A DNA stretch of 22,474 bases from Oscillospiraceae bacterium UBA1230 (lineage in GTDB: Bacteria; Bacillota; Clostridia; Oscillospirales; Oscillospiraceae). The DNA lies in the NCBI GenBank assembly GCA_002309395.1, contig DBWU01000059.1, positions 9,864-32,337 of the forward strand, in the 5' to 3' direction. Below are positions 22,393 to 22,474 of this stretch, one piece after another; positions within the stretch are counted from its first letter, which is position 1, and every line of letters begins with the position of its first letter. Under the pieces are notes generated by a model. It made no database searches, was not told the DNA's origin, and was given only the letters and a program-made list of their open reading frames with translations. The translations under genes and the position numbers were made by a program.

Positions 22393-22474
22393 GGAGAGAT
22401 GGCTGAGTGGTCGAAAGCACCGGTCTTGAAAACCGGCGATGTGAAAGCATCCGTGGGTTCGAATCCCACTCTCT
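22393..22474 (+). tRNA. tRNA-Ser, anticodon UGA, cut by window end
   Basis: A class II tRNA begins with GGAGAGA at 22393. The anticodon stem CCGGT/ACCGG has the loop CTTGAAA, anticodon TGA, reading UCA and related serine codons. A long variable arm (GATG-TGAAAG-CATC) and the T arm GTGGG-TTCGAAT-CCCAC follow. The window stops after TCTCT, so the last acceptor bases and CCA are missing. Confidence 0.95.

Noticed and set aside
1..22474. CRISPR array, transposon, prophage, toxin-antitoxin or biosynthetic cluster
   Set aside because: No direct repeat array, transposase, integrase, capsid or toxin-like gene is visible on either strand. Nearly all sequence is explained by core genes and their signals.

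Overview
This window looks like a chromosomal housekeeping segment from a GC-rich Firmicute of the class Clostridia, most likely Oscillospirales. The evidence is a Gram-positive PolC replicase, the YlxM/Ffh pair, YceD followed by rpmF, a DUF512 radical SAM gene followed by der and plsY, a pyrH-frr-uppS-cdsA-dxr-rseP-ispG-polC string, and a T-box leader on alaS. The genus assignment is inference from family resemblance. No transposase, phage gene, CRISPR array or toxin system is visible. Strong sigma-A type promoters and intrinsic terminators delimit most transcription units.

Layout. Positions 1-613 (minus) hold the start of ffh preceded by ylxM and its promoter. Positions 644-1606 (minus) hold an RluA-family pseudouridine synthase, divergent from yceD-rpmF (1739-2489, plus), which ends in a clear terminator. 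A PAT-like GNAT acetyltransferase (2531-3106, minus) is divergent from a coupled plus-strand operon: PDZ/radical SAM DUF512 protein, der, plsY and an EamA transporter (3253-7503). That operon converges on the long minus-strand operon pyrH-frr-uppS-cdsA-dxr-rseP-ispG-polC (17722 down to 7562), and a 15-bp hairpin lies between them. A second, short RluA-type synthase (17885-18529, plus) is divergent from pyrH and converges on alaS-DUF4250-hinT (21767 down to 18586, minus) across a bidirectional terminator. alaS has a T-box leader. Upstream of it are tRNA-Pro(GGG) on the minus strand, with its own promoter and terminator, and a divergent tRNA-Ser(UGA) cut by the window end.

How the genes relate. 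The pyrH-polC operon joins nucleotide supply (PyrH), ribosome recycling (Frr), isoprenoid precursor synthesis (Dxr and IspG of the MEP pathway), undecaprenyl phosphate carrier synthesis (UppS), phospholipid synthesis (CdsA), membrane proteolysis (RseP) and DNA replication (PolC). The plus operon joins ribosome biogenesis (Der) with phospholipid synthesis (PlsY). The flanks add membrane protein targeting (Ffh), 50S assembly (YceD, L32), rRNA/tRNA modification and alanyl-tRNA charging.

I do not see a previously undescribed system here. The points worth checking are a PolC with a shortened N-terminus, an alaS operon carrying DUF4250 and hinT where ireB-ruvX is common, a palindrome on the yceD-rpmF promoter, and an EamA transporter coupled to der-plsY.
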